From the NCBI GenBank assembly GCA_963844845.1, contig CAWJPW010000008.1, forward strand, positions 744,001 to 808,000: a DNA stretch of 64,000 nucleotides. The letters are read 5' to 3'. Numbering within the stretch: the first letter of the stretch is position 1; every line of letters starts with the position of its first letter. The notes under the pieces were generated by a model. That model ran no database searches, had not been told where the DNA came from, and was given only the letters and a program-made list of their open reading frames with translations. A program made the translations under genes and the position numbers. Below are positions 10,170 through 17,663 of this stretch, piece by piece. The DNA is from CAWJPW01 sp963844845 (GTDB taxonomy: Bacteria > Acidobacteriota > Thermoanaerobaculia > Thermoanaerobaculales > Sulfomarinibacteraceae).

Positions 10170-11224
10170 GCCTGCTCCGCACCCTCGGGGTGGAGAGCTC
10201 GTGCGACGAGACCGCGGTGGCGGTGCTCGATGGCGACGGGCGGGTGGAGGTGAACCTTCTTTCCAGCCAGGTGGCGAAGCACCGCCCCTACGGCGGAGTG
10301 GTACCCGAGCTCGCCTCGCGTGAGCACCTGCGTGCCCTGCCGTGGCTGGTGGGGGAGGCGCTGGAGGCTGCGGGCGGAGAGCTCGGCCTGGTGGCGGTCA
10401 CCGCCGGGCCGGGGCTCATCGGCGCCCTCCTGGTGGGCGTGCGCTACGCAGCCGGGTTCGCCTGGGCCCGCCGGCTCCCCCTGGTGGCCGTGAACCACCT
10501 GGATGGGCACCTGGTGTCGCCCTTGCTGAGCCTCGACGGCGAGGCGGCCGGGACCGCTCCCGAGCCCACCCTCGCGCTGGTGGCGTCGGGTGGACACTCG
10601 AGCTGGTTCCGCCTCGGCGACGGGGGTTCGGAGCAGCTCTGCCGGACCCGCGACGACGCCGCCGGCGAGAGCTTCGACAAGGTAGCTCAGGCCCTCGGCC
10701 TGCCGTACCCCGGCGGACCGGTGGTGGACGGCCTGGCCCGCCGCGGCGACGCTGGGGCGGTGGCGCTGCCGCGTCCGCGGCTCAAAGGGGATACCCATGA
10801 CTTCAGCTTCTCGGGGCTCAAGTCGGCCACCATCCGCGCGGTGCGCGAGGGCGGGCTTGCCGGGGCCGGGACGGATGACCCCGGCCAGGCGGTGTGCGAC
10901 CTCCTCGCCTCCTTCGAGCTCGCGGTTGTGGACCAGCTGCTCGCGCCGCTCTCCGAGCTGGTCGAGCGGCACCGTCCGCGCCTGCTCACCGCCTCCGGCG
11001 GCGTCGCCGCCAACACCCTGCTGCGGCGCAGGCTCGAGGAGGCGGGGGCGGCCCTGGGAGTGCCGGTGCTGCTGCCGCCCCCGGCGCTGACCACCGACAA
11101 CGCCGCGATGATCGCCCGCGCCGGTCAGCTGGCCTTCGCCCACGGCGTCGAGCACGACCCGCGGCGGCTCGACGCCACCGCCCGGGAGGCGTGGCAGCCG
11201 CCCGGCATGCGGAAGGTCTCATGA
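10166..11224 (+). CDS. tsaD: tRNA N6-adenosine threonylcarbamoyltransferase
   Basis: Transfers threonylcarbamoyl to A37 of ANN-decoding tRNAs, working with TsaB/TsaE/TsaC. The 352-residue protein starts VSLLRTLGVESSCDETAVAV, has the metal-binding HLDGH (His111, His115), VASGGHS, DDAAGESFDKVAQALGLPYPGGP and SGGVAANTLLR motifs. The GTG at 10166 overlaps the mtnA stop; the stop overlaps the lepA ATG (ATGA), so translation is coupled through mtnA-tsaD-lepA-lepB. Normal length, nothing missing. Confidence 0.96.
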   Translation: MSLLRTLGVESSCDETAVAVLDGDGRVEVNLLSSQVAKHRPYGGVVPELASREHLRALPWLVGEALEAAGGELGLVAVTAGPGLIGALLVGVRYAAGFAWARRLPLVAVNHLDGHLVSPLLSLDGEAAGTAPEPTLALVASGGHSSWFRLGDGGSEQLCRTRDDAAGESFDKVAQALGLPYPGGPVVDGLARRGDAGAVALPRPRLKGDTHDFSFSGLKSATIRAVREGGLAGAGTDDPGQAVCDLLASFELAVVDQLLAPLSELVERHRPRLLTASGGVAANTLLRRRLEEAGAALGVPVLLPPPALTTDNAAMIARAGQLAFAHGVEHDPRRLDATAREAWQPPGMRKVS

Positions 11225-13020
11225 GCGCGTCGAGAATCCGGAACTTCTCGGTCATCGCCCACATCGATCACGGCAAGTCGACCCTGGCGGACCGCATCCT
11301 CGAGCTCACCGACGCGGTCAGCGAGCGGGACATGATGGAGCAGGTGCTCGACGCCATGGACCTCGAGCGCGAGCGGGGCATCACCATCAAGGCGCACGCC
11401 GTGACCCTCAAGTACCGGGCGGATGACGGCCACGACTACATCCTCAACCTCATCGACACCCCCGGGCACGTGGACTTCAGCTACGAGGTCTCGCGCTCGC
11501 TTGCCGCCTGCGAGGGCGCGCTCCTGGTGGTGGACGCGACCCAGGGAGTGGAGGCGCAGACCCTGGCCAATGCCTACCTGGCCATCGACAACGACCTCGA
11601 GATCGTGCCGGTGATCAACAAGATCGACCTGCCCTCAGCCGATCCCCAGCGCGTGGCCGAGCAGATCGAGCAGGTGGTCGGTCTCGCCGCCGACGAGGCT
11701 CTGCACGTGTCGGCCAAGACCGGCGCAGGGGTGCACGAGCTCCTCGAGCAGCTGGTGCGTCGCGTGCCGCCGCCCACCGGCGACCCGGAGGCACCCCTGC
11801 AGGCGCTTCTCTTCGACGCCTGGTACGATTCCTACCGCGGTGTGCGCTGCCTCGTCCGGGTCAAGGAGGGCACCGTCCGCGCTGGCGACCGTATCCGCTT
11901 CATGGCCACCGGGAACGCCTTCGAGGTGGAGGAGGTGGGCCACTTCACTCCAAAGCCGCTGGTGTGCGACAGCCTCGCCGCCGGCGAGGTGGGGTACCTC
12001 TTCGCCAACATCAAGGAGCTCGACCAGACCAAGATCGGCGACACCGTTACGGCCGACCGCCGCCCGGCGTCGGCGCCGCTACCGGGTTTCGTCGAGGCGA
12101 AGGCGGTGGTCTTTGCCGGCCTCTACCCGGTCGACTCGGCCGATTACCAGGACCTCCGTGACGCTCTCGACAAGCTGCGCCTCAACGACGCCTCCTTCAG
12201 CTTCGAGCCCGACACCTCGCAGGCGCTGGGCTTCGGCTTCCGTTGCGGCTACCTCGGCCTCCTGCACATGGAGATCGTGCAGCAGCGCCTGGAGCGCGAG
12301 TTCAACCTCGAGCTGATCACCACCGCTCCCGGTGTGCGCTACCGCGTCACCACCGGAGCCGGGGACGAGGTTTGGGTGGAGAACCCCAAGGACCTGCCCG
12401 ACGCCGGCGCCATCGACAGCATCGCCGAGCCGGTCATCGACGCGACCATTGTCACCCGGGACGACGCGGTGGGCCCGATTCTCAAGCTCTGCGAGGAGCG
12501 CCGCGGGGTCCAGCGCCGGCTCGAGTACGTGGGCGCCCAGCGGGTGCTCATCGAGTACCGGCTGCCCCTGGCCGAGGTGGTGATGGACTTCTACGATCGC
12601 CTCAAGAGCGTGTCCCGGGGGTACGCCTCCTTCGACTACCACGTGGTCGGGTACGAGGACGCCGATCTGGTGCGCCTGGACATCCTCGTCAACGGCGAGC
12701 CGGTGGACGCCCTCTCGGTGATCGTTCACCGCAACAAGTCCTACTACCGCGGCCAGGCGCTGGTCTCCAAGATGAAGGAGGTCATCCCACGGCAGCTCTA
12801 CGAGGTGGTGATCCAGGCTGCCATCGGCCGGCGGGTGATCTCGCGGGCGGTGGTGAAGGCCCTTCGCAAGAACGTCACCGCGAAGTGCTACGGTGGCGAC
12901 GTGTCGCGCAAGAAGAAGCTCCTCGAGAAGCAGAAAGAGGGCAAGAAGCGGATGAAGCGGGTGGGCCGGGTGGACGTTCCGCAGGAGGCTTTCCTGGCCG
13001 TGCTCAAGGTGGAGGGGTGA
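11221..13020 (+). CDS. lepA: Elongation factor 4 (ribosomal back-translocase GTPase)
   Basis: Translational GTPase that acts on stalled or mis-translocated ribosomes at the membrane/cytoplasm. At 599 residues it is full length: IRNFSVIAHIDHGKSTLADR (G1), ERGITIKA (G2), DTPGHVDF (G3), NKIDLP (G4), then domain II, EF-G III/V-like domains (GFGFRCGYLGLLHMEIVQ) and the LepA-specific C-terminal domain ending in KCYGGDVSRKKKLLEKQKEG. ATG at 11221 overlaps tsaD; its TGA shares one base with the lepB ATG. LepA-LepB adjacency is conserved in many bacteria. Confidence 0.98.
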   Translation: MSASRIRNFSVIAHIDHGKSTLADRILELTDAVSERDMMEQVLDAMDLERERGITIKAHAVTLKYRADDGHDYILNLIDTPGHVDFSYEVSRSLAACEGALLVVDATQGVEAQTLANAYLAIDNDLEIVPVINKIDLPSADPQRVAEQIEQVVGLAADEALHVSAKTGAGVHELLEQLVRRVPPPTGDPEAPLQALLFDAWYDSYRGVRCLVRVKEGTVRAGDRIRFMATGNAFEVEEVGHFTPKPLVCDSLAAGEVGYLFANIKELDQTKIGDTVTADRRPASAPLPGFVEAKAVVFAGLYPVDSADYQDLRDALDKLRLNDASFSFEPDTSQALGFGFRCGYLGLLHMEIVQQRLEREFNLELITTAPGVRYRVTTGAGDEVWVENPKDLPDAGAIDSIAEPVIDATIVTRDDAVGPILKLCEERRGVQRRLEYVGAQRVLIEYRLPLAEVVMDFYDRLKSVSRGYASFDYHVVGYEDADLVRLDILVNGEPVDALSVIVHRNKSYYRGQALVSKMKEVIPRQLYEVVIQAAIGRRVISRAVVKALRKNVTAKCYGGDVSRKKKLLEKQKEGKKRMKRVGRVDVPQEAFLAVLKVEG

Positions 13021-13715
13021 TGAAGAAGACGGTGACGCGGGAGTACTACGAGGCGATCCTGGTGGCGGTCATCCTCGCCCTGTTCGCAAGGACCTTCGTG
13101 TTCGAGAACTTCAAGATCCCATCCGGCTCCATGGAGGACAATCTCCTGGTCGGCGACCACCTCGTGGTCAACAAGTTCATCTTCGCCCCGCACAGCGATT
13201 TTGCGCCCGAGAAGCTGCTCCTGCCCTACCGGGAACCGCGCCGCGGCGATGTCGTCGTCTTCAAGTTCCCCGAGGACCCGCGCCGCGACTTCATCAAGCG
13301 CTGCGTGGCCGTGGCCGGGGACACCGTGGAGATCCGCGCCAAGCAGCTCTTCCTCAACGGCCAGAGGAAGGACGAGCCCTATGTGATCCACAAGGACCCG
13401 GTGACCTACTCGGACTCACCGTGGGTGCCGCCGAGCCAGCGCATCCGTGACAACTTCGGTCCCTTTACGGTGCCGGAGGGGACGATCTTCTGCCTCGGCG
13501 ACAACCGGGACAATTCCCTGGACTCGCGCTTCTGGGGACCGGTGCCGCGCTCCTACGTCAAGGGCCGCGCGGTGATCATCTACTGGTCCTATGAGGCCCC
13601 CCGCAACGACTGGCAGTGGCGCGGCCTCGGACATCGGCTCAAGCAGCTCGGCGACGTCCTCATTCACTTCTTCACCAAGACTCGCTGGAACCGAGCGTTC
13701 AGGATTATTAGGTAG
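13020..13715 (+). CDS. lepB: Signal peptidase I
   Basis: Membrane-bound serine protease that removes signal peptides from exported proteins. The 231-residue product has one N-terminal membrane segment (ILVAVILALFARTFVF), the catalytic Ser37 in PSGSMEDNL, the catalytic Lys93 in RRDFIKRCVAV, and the conserved GDNRDNSLDSRFWG box. ATG 13020 overlaps the lepA stop (TGATG). A 71-bp tandem repeat array begins four bases after its stop. Confidence 0.96.
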   Translation: MKKTVTREYYEAILVAVILALFARTFVFENFKIPSGSMEDNLLVGDHLVVNKFIFAPHSDFAPEKLLLPYREPRRGDVVVFKFPEDPRRDFIKRCVAVAGDTVEIRAKQLFLNGQRKDEPYVIHKDPVTYSDSPWVPPSQRIRDNFGPFTVPEGTIFCLGDNRDNSLDSRFWGPVPRSYVKGRAVIIYWSYEAPRNDWQWRGLGHRLKQLGDVLIHFFTKTRWNRAFRIIR

Positions 13716-13718
13716 GGA

Positions 13719-14190
13719 CCCATGCTGCGGGCCGAAGGCCCGCCCGAGCCGGAGGCTCGGCGCCGCGAAGCGGCGAGCATGGGCTGGGGACCCACGCTTC
13801 GGCCGAAGGCCCGCCCGAGCCGGAGGCTCGGCGCCGCGAAGCGGCGAGCATGGGCTGGGGACCCACGCTTCGGCCGAAGGCCCGCCCGAGCCGGAGGCTC
13901 GGCGCCGCGAAGCGGCGAGCATGGGCTGGGGACCCACGCTTCGGCCGAAGGCCCGCCCGAGCCGGAGGCTCGGCGCCGCGAAGCGGCGAGCATGGGCTGG
14001 GGACCCACGCTTCGGCCGAAGGCCCGCCCGAGCCGGAGGCTCGGCGCCGCGAAGCGGCGAGCATGGGCTGGGGACCCACGCTTCGGCCGAAGGCCCGCCC
14101 GAGCCGGAGGCAGGGACCCACGCTTCGGCCGAAGGCTTGGCGAGGCGAAGCCTCGCGGCCGCGGAGCGGCCAGCGTGGGCTGGAGCCCCC
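13719..14190 (+). repeat. 71-bp tandem repeat array rich in hairpins
   Basis: Unit starts (CCCACGCTTCGG) occur at 13791, 13862, 13933, 14004 and 14075, each exactly 71 bp apart, and look identical by eye. A diverged 72-bp copy precedes (13719-13790); the copy from 14075 is cut to 42 bp and a diverged copy follows from 14117. Each unit contains the perfect palindrome CTTCGGCCGAAG and the small hairpins CGAGCC-GGA-GGCTCG and GCCGC-GAA-GCGGC. Because 71 is not a multiple of three, all frames are open on both strands; the resulting frames are not genes. The rest of the 608-bp gap up to 14323 has no other feature. Confidence 0.93.
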
Positions 14191-14323
14191 CGAAGCGACC
14201 CGGAGCCTCTGCATGCAGGGAAGCCCTCCCAGTCGGAGGCGGATCAACCATGCGGCCTCGCAAGTTGTCGGCTGCGGAACGGCGCGGTACCATTGCGCTA
14301 TCGTTACGGTCGGGGAGGGCGCG

Positions 14324-14680
14324 ATGCGGGAGCGGGGCGAGATCAACTTCGGCTGCATCATCAGCCTCATCATCCTTGCGGTGGCCGTCGTCGTGGTCGT
14401 CAAGGTCGTCCCCATCGTGGTCAACGTGGGCGACTTCAGCGACGCTGTCGTGGCCCAGGCCGAGCGGGCAAGCCTGCCGCGGCACAACAACGAGTACATC
14501 CGCGACCAGCTGGCGCAGGCGGCGCGCAACCTGCGGCTCCCCGTCGAGCCCTCGCAGATCAAGGTCGAGCGCGGCGGCAACGAGGTCCACATCCACGTGG
14601 AGTTCGACAAGCAGATCGTGCTGCCCTTCTACACCTACACCTGGCACAAGGTGATCGACGAGCGGCGGCCGACCTTCTAG
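14324..14680 (+). CDS. Small single-pass membrane protein, DUF4845-like
   Basis: 118 residues: a short polar N-terminus (MRERGEINFG), one strong membrane helix (CIISLIILAVAVVVVVKVVP, residues 11-30), then a charged periplasmic-type domain with HNNEYIRDQLAQAARNL and VHIHVEFDKQIVLPFYTYTW. The pattern resembles the DUF4845 group of small membrane proteins often found after lepB, which fits the position here, but I cannot assign a function. ATG 14324 has GGGGAGGG ten bases upstream. The frame continues upstream only through the repeat array, so the start is well defined. Confidence 0.72.
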   Translation: MRERGEINFGCIISLIILAVAVVVVVKVVPIVVNVGDFSDAVVAQAERASLPRHNNEYIRDQLAQAARNLRLPVEPSQIKVERGGNEVHIHVEFDKQIVLPFYTYTWHKVIDERRPTF

Positions 14681-14703
14681 CGCCCGCACATCTCGCCGAA
14701 CTT

Positions 14704-14856
14704 CTGCTGCGATCGCGGGTGTGCCAGCCATCGCGGCGCTTCTCCCTTCGGCGGCATCCTCGACGTAGCGCTGCTACGCCTGCGGTGGCGCCTCGGTCGA
14801 ATCACCACGCTGACAGGCGCCTCCGCGATCTCGCGACGAAGCTCGGCGAGACGTGC
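14704..14856 (+). repeat. 153-bp direct repeat, copy 1
   Basis: Identical by eye to 14957-15109, offset by 253 bp. It contains the hairpin CGTAGC-GCT-GCTACG near 14764 and GCGATCGC near its start. The 100 bp between copies has no gene. In the 526-bp gap 14681-15206 nothing else is seen. Confidence 0.9.
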
Positions 14857-14956
14857 GGGCTTGTGGGCACGGAGGGAGAGGAGAGAGGCGAGGGCTCTTC
14901 CGGGTGATGCCCGACGTAGGGGACGTGGGGTTGTGTCCGCGCCGCGGAGTAATCGG

Positions 14957-15109
14957 CTGCTGCGATCGCGGGTGTGCCAGCCATCGCGGCGCTTCTCCCT
15001 TCGGCGGCATCCTCGACGTAGCGCTGCTACGCCTGCGGTGGCGCCTCGGTCGAATCACCACGCTGACAGGCGCCTCCGCGATCTCGCGACGAAGCTCGGC
15101 GAGACGTGC
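14957..15109 (+). repeat. 153-bp direct repeat, copy 2
   Basis: Second copy of the 14704-14856 element in the same orientation. It ends 97 bp before the end of pyrF, which is transcribed toward it. After the repeat, sequences diverge completely from those after copy 1. Confidence 0.9.
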
Positions 15110-15206
15110 CGGCCCGGCTCCTTCGAGGAGACGAGAACCCGGGCTCTCGACCGGCCGACTGCGGGGCGCTTCGGCGCCTGGCCGGGGCCCCGCCGCGGAC
15201 GTGAGC

Positions 15207-15914
15207 TCAGCCGGCCATCTCCTCGAGGACTCTCCGGGCAGCGGCGGCGGGGTCGTCGGCGCGGGTGATGGGGCGTCCCACCACCAGCACGTCGGCGCCG
15301 GCGGCCACCGCGTCGCGGGGAGTGACGATCCGCTTCTGGTCGTCGCTCGCCGCCCAGGCGGGTCGGATCCCCGGGGTGACGATGAGGAAGTCCGGGCCGC
15401 AGGCGGCGCGCACGGCCGTCGCCTCTTGAGCCGACGCCACAACGCCGTCGAGGCCGCACTCGCGGGCCAGGCGCGCCCAGCGTACAACCACCTCCAGGGG
15501 TGAGCCGGCGATCCCGAGCTCGGTCAGGGAGGCGGCGTCGAGGCTGGTGAGCACGGTCACCGCGATCACCCGAGGTCTTCGGCTGGCAGCCCCCTCGTCG
15601 GCCCCGGCCCGGGCTGCTTCGAGCATGGCACGGCCGCCGGCGGCGTGGACGTTGAACAGGTCGGCGCCGGCGCCGGCGCAGTTGGCGGTGGCCTGCCGCA
15701 CCGTGGCAGGGATGTCGTGCAGCTTGAGGTCGAGGAAGACGCGCGGGCCGTACGCCGCCAGCTCACCAACGAGGCCGGGACCGTGGGCCGTGAACGCCTC
15801 GAGGCCCACCTTGAGCCAGCCTGTCACCCCAGAGAGGCGGGCGGCGGTGGCGGTGAGCCAGCCCCGGTCGGTGCCGTCGAGGGCTACGCAGAGAGCATCA
15901 CGGGCGTCGGACAC
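15207..15914 (-). CDS. pyrF: Orotidine 5'-phosphate decarboxylase
   Basis: Last step of UMP synthesis. The 235-residue protein starts at GTG 15914 (VSDARDALCVALD), preceded by GGAGGAGG. Visible motifs: LKVGLEAF, the catalytic DLKLHDIPATV loop (Asp/Lys/Asp), NVHAAGG, VTVLTS, and PGIRP followed by QKRIVTPRDAVAAGADVLVVGRPI for phosphate binding. The start lies 17 bp inside the end of pyrD, giving an overlapping pyrK-pyrD-pyrF operon. Confidence 0.96.
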   Translation of the reverse strand: MSDARDALCVALDGTDRGWLTATAARLSGVTGWLKVGLEAFTAHGPGLVGELAAYGPRVFLDLKLHDIPATVRQATANCAGAGADLFNVHAAGGRAMLEAARAGADEGAASRRPRVIAVTVLTSLDAASLTELGIAGSPLEVVVRWARLARECGLDGVVASAQEATAVRAACGPDFLIVTPGIRPAWAASDDQKRIVTPRDAVAAGADVLVVGRPITRADDPAAAARRVLEEMAG

Positions 15915-16842
15915 TGTCCACCTCCTCCAGCGCACCAACCAGGTCGCGCGCCCGCACCACTCCGCGCTGCCGGCAGTAACCCTCGAGCTCGTCGAGGATG
16001 GCGAGCATCGCACCGGGCCGGCGGAACGAAGCCGTCCCCACCTGGACCGCGCTCGCCCCCACCAGGAGGAAGCGCACCACGTCGAGACCGCTTTCGATGC
16101 CGCCGAGACCCACCAGGGGGATCTCCGGAAGGGCACGGTGGATCTCGTAGACCATGCGCAGGGCGATGGGCATGATGGCCGGTCCCGAGAGCCCGCCGAA
16201 GGTCCGCGCCAGCTCCGGGCGTCGCCGGAACGGGTCCACTGCCATCCCCCGGATGGTGTTGATGAGGGACAGGGCGTCGGCGCCGCCGGCCACGGCGGCG
16301 CGGGCGGTGGACGCCAGGTCGGGGGCGTTGGGTGAGAGCTTGACCCATAGTGGCCGGGTGGTGAGCTCGCGGCAGGCACGGGTGAGCGGCTCCAGCAGGT
16401 GCGGGTCGTGGCCGAACTCGATACCACCCGACGACACGTTTGGGCATGAGACGTTGAGCTCGTAGCCGTGGATCCCCGGCCCGGCGTTTTCACAGCGGAC
16501 GATGACCGCGCAGTAGTCCTCGACGGTCGCTCCAAAGACGTTGACCACCACGGTGACGCCACGGTGGACGAGCTCGGGCAGCTTGTCGCGGCAGAACGCC
16601 TCCACCCCGATGTTCTCGAGGCCGATGGCGTTGAGCATTCCCGAGGCGGCCTCGGCGATACGCGGCATCGGCGCACCGGCTCGCGGCAGGGGGCTCAGCC
16701 CCTTGCTGACGACGCCGCCGAGACGCTCGGGGGCGCACAGGTCGGCGAGCTCGAGACCGTAGCCGAACGTGCCCGAGGCGGCCAGCACCGGGTTGCGAAG
16801 CTCGAGAGCGCCCACCGCGGTGGTGAGGTCGGGGGTCAGCAC
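15898..16842 (-). CDS. pyrD: Dihydroorotate dehydrogenase B catalytic subunit (class 1B)
   Basis: FMN protein oxidising dihydroorotate to orotate. The 314-residue product has NPVLAASGTFGYG, VVVNVFGATVEDY, ELNVSCPNVSSGGIEFG (the Cys of the class 1 catalytic base position), WVKLSPNAPD, NTIRGMAVD, and the phosphate-binding GLGGIESGLDVVRFLLVGASAVQVGTA. The neighbour pyrK shows it is the NAD-linked 1B heterotetramer type. GTG 16842 overlaps the pyrK stop by seven bases. Confidence 0.95.
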   Translation of the reverse strand: MLTPDLTTAVGALELRNPVLAASGTFGYGLELADLCAPERLGGVVSKGLSPLPRAGAPMPRIAEAASGMLNAIGLENIGVEAFCRDKLPELVHRGVTVVVNVFGATVEDYCAVIVRCENAGPGIHGYELNVSCPNVSSGGIEFGHDPHLLEPLTRACRELTTRPLWVKLSPNAPDLASTARAAVAGGADALSLINTIRGMAVDPFRRRPELARTFGGLSGPAIMPIALRMVYEIHRALPEIPLVGLGGIESGLDVVRFLLVGASAVQVGTASFRRPGAMLAILDELEGYCRQRGVVRARDLVGALEEVDSVRRP

Positions 16843-17651
16843 ACCACCTCCCAGTCCACGGCGGCGGCGTCCAGCACCGGACCCTCGGTGCACAGGCGCA
16901 CGTGCGAGCCGTCGGCAGTGGGGACGATACAGCCCAGGCACACGCCGACGCCGCAGCCCATGCGCTCCTCCAAGGCCAGCTGCGCGGGCAGACCCCGGCG
17001 CGCAGTCACCGCCGCCAGCGCCCGCAGCATCGGCATAGGGCCGCAGCCCAGCACCAGGTCGTAGTCGACGCCGCCCTCGAGATGGCGTTCGAAGACCTCT
17101 GTGACCCGGCCCGCCTCGCCGGCGGTGCCGTCGTCGGTGGCCACCACCAGCTCGCCGTCGACGGTAGCGAGGTCACGGCGGCAGCCCTCGGGATCGAGGA
17201 CCTCGGCGGCGGTGAGGGCGCCCAGGTAGAGATCACAGCGGCTGCGGTTGGCGGCCAGCCTCGGAATCGCGAAGCGCACCGGCGGCAGGCCGATCCCGCC
17301 CGCCACGAGCGCCACCCGGGCGGCCGCTGGTTCGAGACGGAAGCCGTTACCGAGGGGACCGAGCAGCAGCGCACGAGTCCCCAGGGGCAGCTCCAGCCAC
17401 AACGCGGTGCCCGGGCCAACCACCTTCACCATGAGCTCGAGGAGGGCGCCGGCACCGTCCTCGGAGAAGCCCGCTACTGAGTACGCCCGCCGCCAGAAGG
17501 GCGGCTCGCCCTGGGCAGGACGTACCATCACGAACTGCCCGGGCGCGGGGCGCGGCATTCCTCTGGGCAGGCGGAAGCGAGCGACGTAGCAGGTCGGGGT
17601 GAGCCGACTCCGACTCTCGAGGACGGCGGCAACATCGATGCGCGCTACCAT
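16836..17651 (-). CDS. pyrK: Dihydroorotate dehydrogenase B electron-transfer subunit
   Basis: FAD and [2Fe-2S] subunit passing electrons from PyrD to NAD+. In order: ferredoxin-reductase beta barrel with FAD motif RRAYSVAG, nucleotide-binding LVAGGIGLPPVRF, LVLGCGPMPMLRAL, and a C-terminal iron-sulfur ligand set GCGVGVCLGCIVP...VRLCTEGPV. The 271-residue length is normal. ATG 17651 is the first Met in frame. The next gene diverges with only 12 bp between start codons, so the promoter must lie within the neighbour's coding region or overlap both starts. Confidence 0.93.
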   Translation of the reverse strand: MVARIDVAAVLESRSRLTPTCYVARFRLPRGMPRPAPGQFVMVRPAQGEPPFWRRAYSVAGFSEDGAGALLELMVKVVGPGTALWLELPLGTRALLLGPLGNGFRLEPAAARVALVAGGIGLPPVRFAIPRLAANRSRCDLYLGALTAAEVLDPEGCRRDLATVDGELVVATDDGTAGEAGRVTEVFERHLEGGVDYDLVLGCGPMPMLRALAAVTARRGLPAQLALEERMGCGVGVCLGCIVPTADGSHVRLCTEGPVLDAAAVDWEVVC

Positions 17652-17663
17652 GGCGGAGGCATT

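Noticed and set aside
13719..14190. CRISPR array
   Set aside because: The 71-bp units are directly adjacent and identical, with no variable spacers, and no cas genes are near.
13722..14654. Long reading frames in several frames through the tandem array
   Set aside because: They come from a 71-bp repeat without stops; they lack ribosome binding sites and family similarity.
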